Translations under genes and position numbers: made by a program | The notes under the pieces: generated by a model | Databases searched by the model: none | What the model was told of the DNA's origin: nothing | The model's input: the letters and a program-made list of their open reading frames with translations, nothing else | Assembly: GCA_900545825.1 (NCBI GenBank) | Contig: URAS01000020.1 | Span: forward strand, 1 to 23,158 | Direction of reading: 5' to 3' | Length of the DNA stretch: 23,158 nt | DNA from: an uncultured Actinomyces sp. | GTDB taxonomy: Bacteria > Actinomycetota > Actinomycetes > Actinomycetales > Actinomycetaceae | In this document: positions 21,959-23,158 of the stretch, piece by piece | How the letters are laid out: each line of letters opens with the position of its first letter | Position numbering within the stretch: position 1 is the stretch's first letter

Positions 21959-22992
21959 GTGGCGTGATCGAAACGACTAAGCCGCGGCCGTCGCGGGCGG
22001 CTGTCAATCGCGCCGGAAAAGTCTTGCGCGACAGTGGTGAGGGCGACGAGGCCGACCTCGTCGAGCCGCTCTCGACCATTACCCGGTGGCGCGAATTCCA
22101 CGAATATCCGCTGTTCGCCGTCCGACAGACCCTGAATAATCGTGCCGTGACCGTTGCGGGCTAGGACGTCGTGATCTCCTCGCGGCTCAAGCGCATGCCG
22201 TCGATCAAAGCGAAGCTCAAACGTGGAGTCGTGCGGAAACTCGGCGAAATGCAGGATTTCGCCGGATGTAGGGCCGTGGTTCACTCGATCGATGAGGTTA
22301 ACCGGCTGTGCGAAAAATACGACAAGCCGACCAAGAAATATGCCCGACTTCCCAAGGCTACCTACGATTATATTGCATCACCTAAAGATGATGGATATCG
22401 CAGTCGGCATATGGTTGTCCGGTGGAATGACGAGCCGTACGCCGGAATTCTTGTGGAAATCCAGGTGCGGACCCAGTTCATGCACGCGTGGTCTACCGCG
22501 GTTGAGGTCGTCGACACGTTCATCCGATCGGCACTGAAGAGTGGTCAGCAACAGGAGCAGTGGTCGCGCTTTTTCCTGCTGGCGTCTTGGCTAATTGCCG
22601 ATATGGAAGGAACACCCTACCCGCCGGGGACTCCCGGTTCTCGCGGCGAAATTGTCGCCGAATTGCGGGACATTGGGGCGCCGCTCATTGATCTGCTCAA
22701 GAGCTTCACCAGTGCCTCCGCCGACGTCGACACTCGCGAGGATGGTCCGTATTTCGTTGTCACGGTCGATACGGCCCAGCAGGCGACGGTTATTCGCCCC
22801 TATCGGCGTCGCAATTTCGAAGAAGCGTTGGCAGAATACCAGCGGCAAGAAATTGCCTTGCGTCTCCGGCCGGATTCTAACGCGGTCTTAGTTAACGTGA
22901 ACTCGGTGGCCGGGCTTCGAAGGGCATACCCCAATTACTTCGCCGACACGAAGCAATTGACGGCCTTTATCGAGCGGGAGATCTCGGAGTAG
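21955..22992 (+). pseudogene. RelA/SpoT-domain alarmone synthetase gene interrupted by one in-frame TAG
   Basis: A single frame of 346 codons runs from ATG 21955 to the stop at 22990-22992, but codon 70 is TAG (22162-22164). Before it lie 69 residues of the expected helical N-terminus (STITRWREFHEYPLFAVRQ). After it comes the nucleotidyltransferase core: SSRLKRMPSIKAKLKR, MQDFAGCRAVV, YDYIASPKDDGYRSRH and LVEIQVRTQFMHAWSTAVE. The C-terminal ~130 residues end in AYPNYFADT, a pattern I associate with stand-alone RelA/SpoT-like proteins. GTG 22171, with AGGA overlapping the TAG, could restart translation to give 273 residues, so a functional two-part product cannot be excluded. If active it would transfer pyrophosphate from ATP to a nucleotide or RNA. 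The core is AT-richer than neighbours, suggesting transfer. Confidence 0.8.
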
Positions 22993-23035
22993 GGCGGGCG
23001 GCGCCCTCGTGGGGCATAGCGGCGGTGCGCGGATT

Positions 23036-23065
23036 GTGAACGTGATCTAAAAAGGTCACGTTCAC
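23036..23065 (+). repeat. Paired-hairpin repeat, half copy 6
   Basis: Hairpin 1 only: GTGAACGTGATC-TAAAAA-GGTCACGTTCAC (12-bp stem with one T-G wobble), followed by the conserved GGGTTTGGGG and then unrelated sequence. Position: 44 bp after the RelA/SpoT gene. Confidence 0.9.
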
Positions 23066-23128
23066 GGGTTTGGGGCCGTGAGCAGTCTCTGGCAGGCTGG
23101 TTGTGAGCCGTGCAGGAAGGAGGCTGTT

Positions 23129-23158
23129 ATGCCTGATTTCGTGATGGATCCGCGTGTG
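23129..23158 (+). CDS. Start of a gene running off the right edge
   Basis: ATG 23129 is preceded by a strong site, AAGGAGG (23117-23123), 5 bases away. Ten codons are visible (MPDFVMDPRV), open to the end of the window. Function cannot be judged from so few residues. Confidence 0.6.
   Translation, partial: MPDFVMDPRV

Noticed and set aside
79..23065. PHO boxes, because GTTCACC occurs in the hairpin repeats
   Set aside because: Streptomyces-type PHO boxes are direct repeats of an 11-base unit upstream of promoters. Here the GTTCAC halves are inverted and the elements lie mostly after genes.

Overview
The window is high-GC DNA with GTG/ATG starts, strong AAGGAG-type ribosome binding sites, a shared-ATPase style sugar ABC operon, an NADP-type gdhA and a roughly 790-residue PurL. 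Together these point to an actinomycete (Actinomycetota). An Actinomyces-like genus is my best guess, at low confidence. I see no rRNA, tRNA, CRISPR array or transposase gene. The chromosome is ordinary, but its intergenic DNA is unusually rich in short structured repeats.

Left part (1-7044). A decayed ABC exporter remnant (50-761, minus) has an ATPase N-terminus fused out of frame to a permease fragment, and a hairpin repeat cuts its end. Next come an array of 23-bp tandem repeats (922-1005), a secreted HNH nuclease-like protein (1139-1966, plus), a 92-bp inverted-repeat element (1981-2072) and purL (2087-4453, minus). Two small membrane proteins follow, divergently transcribed (4560-5009 minus; 5086-5457 plus, SdpI-like), then a 14-TM MFS exporter (5560-7044, minus).

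Centre (7231-16585). This block looks devoted to glycerophosphodiesters and glycerol-3-phosphate. It holds a secreted glycerophosphodiester phosphodiesterase with an extra C-terminal domain (7231-9045, plus) and a LacI-type regulator (9102-10112, plus). A minus-strand operon reads ugpA-ugpE-ugpB, a Rho-independent terminator, a cytoplasmic GDPD, an MgtC-like membrane protein and an exported endonuclease/exonuclease/phosphatase-fold enzyme (15656 down to 10121). A HAD phosphatase (15974-16585, plus) diverges from it. The inferred logic is that GDPDs release glycerol-3-phosphate, Ugp imports it and the LacI protein controls the set. No ABC ATPase is encoded here, so a shared one elsewhere is expected.

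Right part (16813-23158). gdhA is followed by a mosaic: a terminator, a paired-hairpin repeat, a second 23-bp tandem array, and then an Orc1/Cdc6-like AAA+ ATPase with a C-terminal winged helix, bracketed by 55-bp direct repeats that are 53/55 identical. Beyond it lie a PTS_EIIC_2 membrane protein with a palindromic operator at its promoter, a NiaR-type niacin repressor, and a RelA/SpoT-domain alarmone synthetase gene interrupted by one in-frame TAG. A new gene begins at 23129.

A family of ~80-bp paired-hairpin elements built on GTGAACGTGA/TCACGTTCAC ties the window together. There are four full and two half copies, five of them just downstream of genes. I could not match them to a named family. 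These elements, the 55-bp repeats around the ATPase and the two 23-bp arrays are the most novel-looking content.
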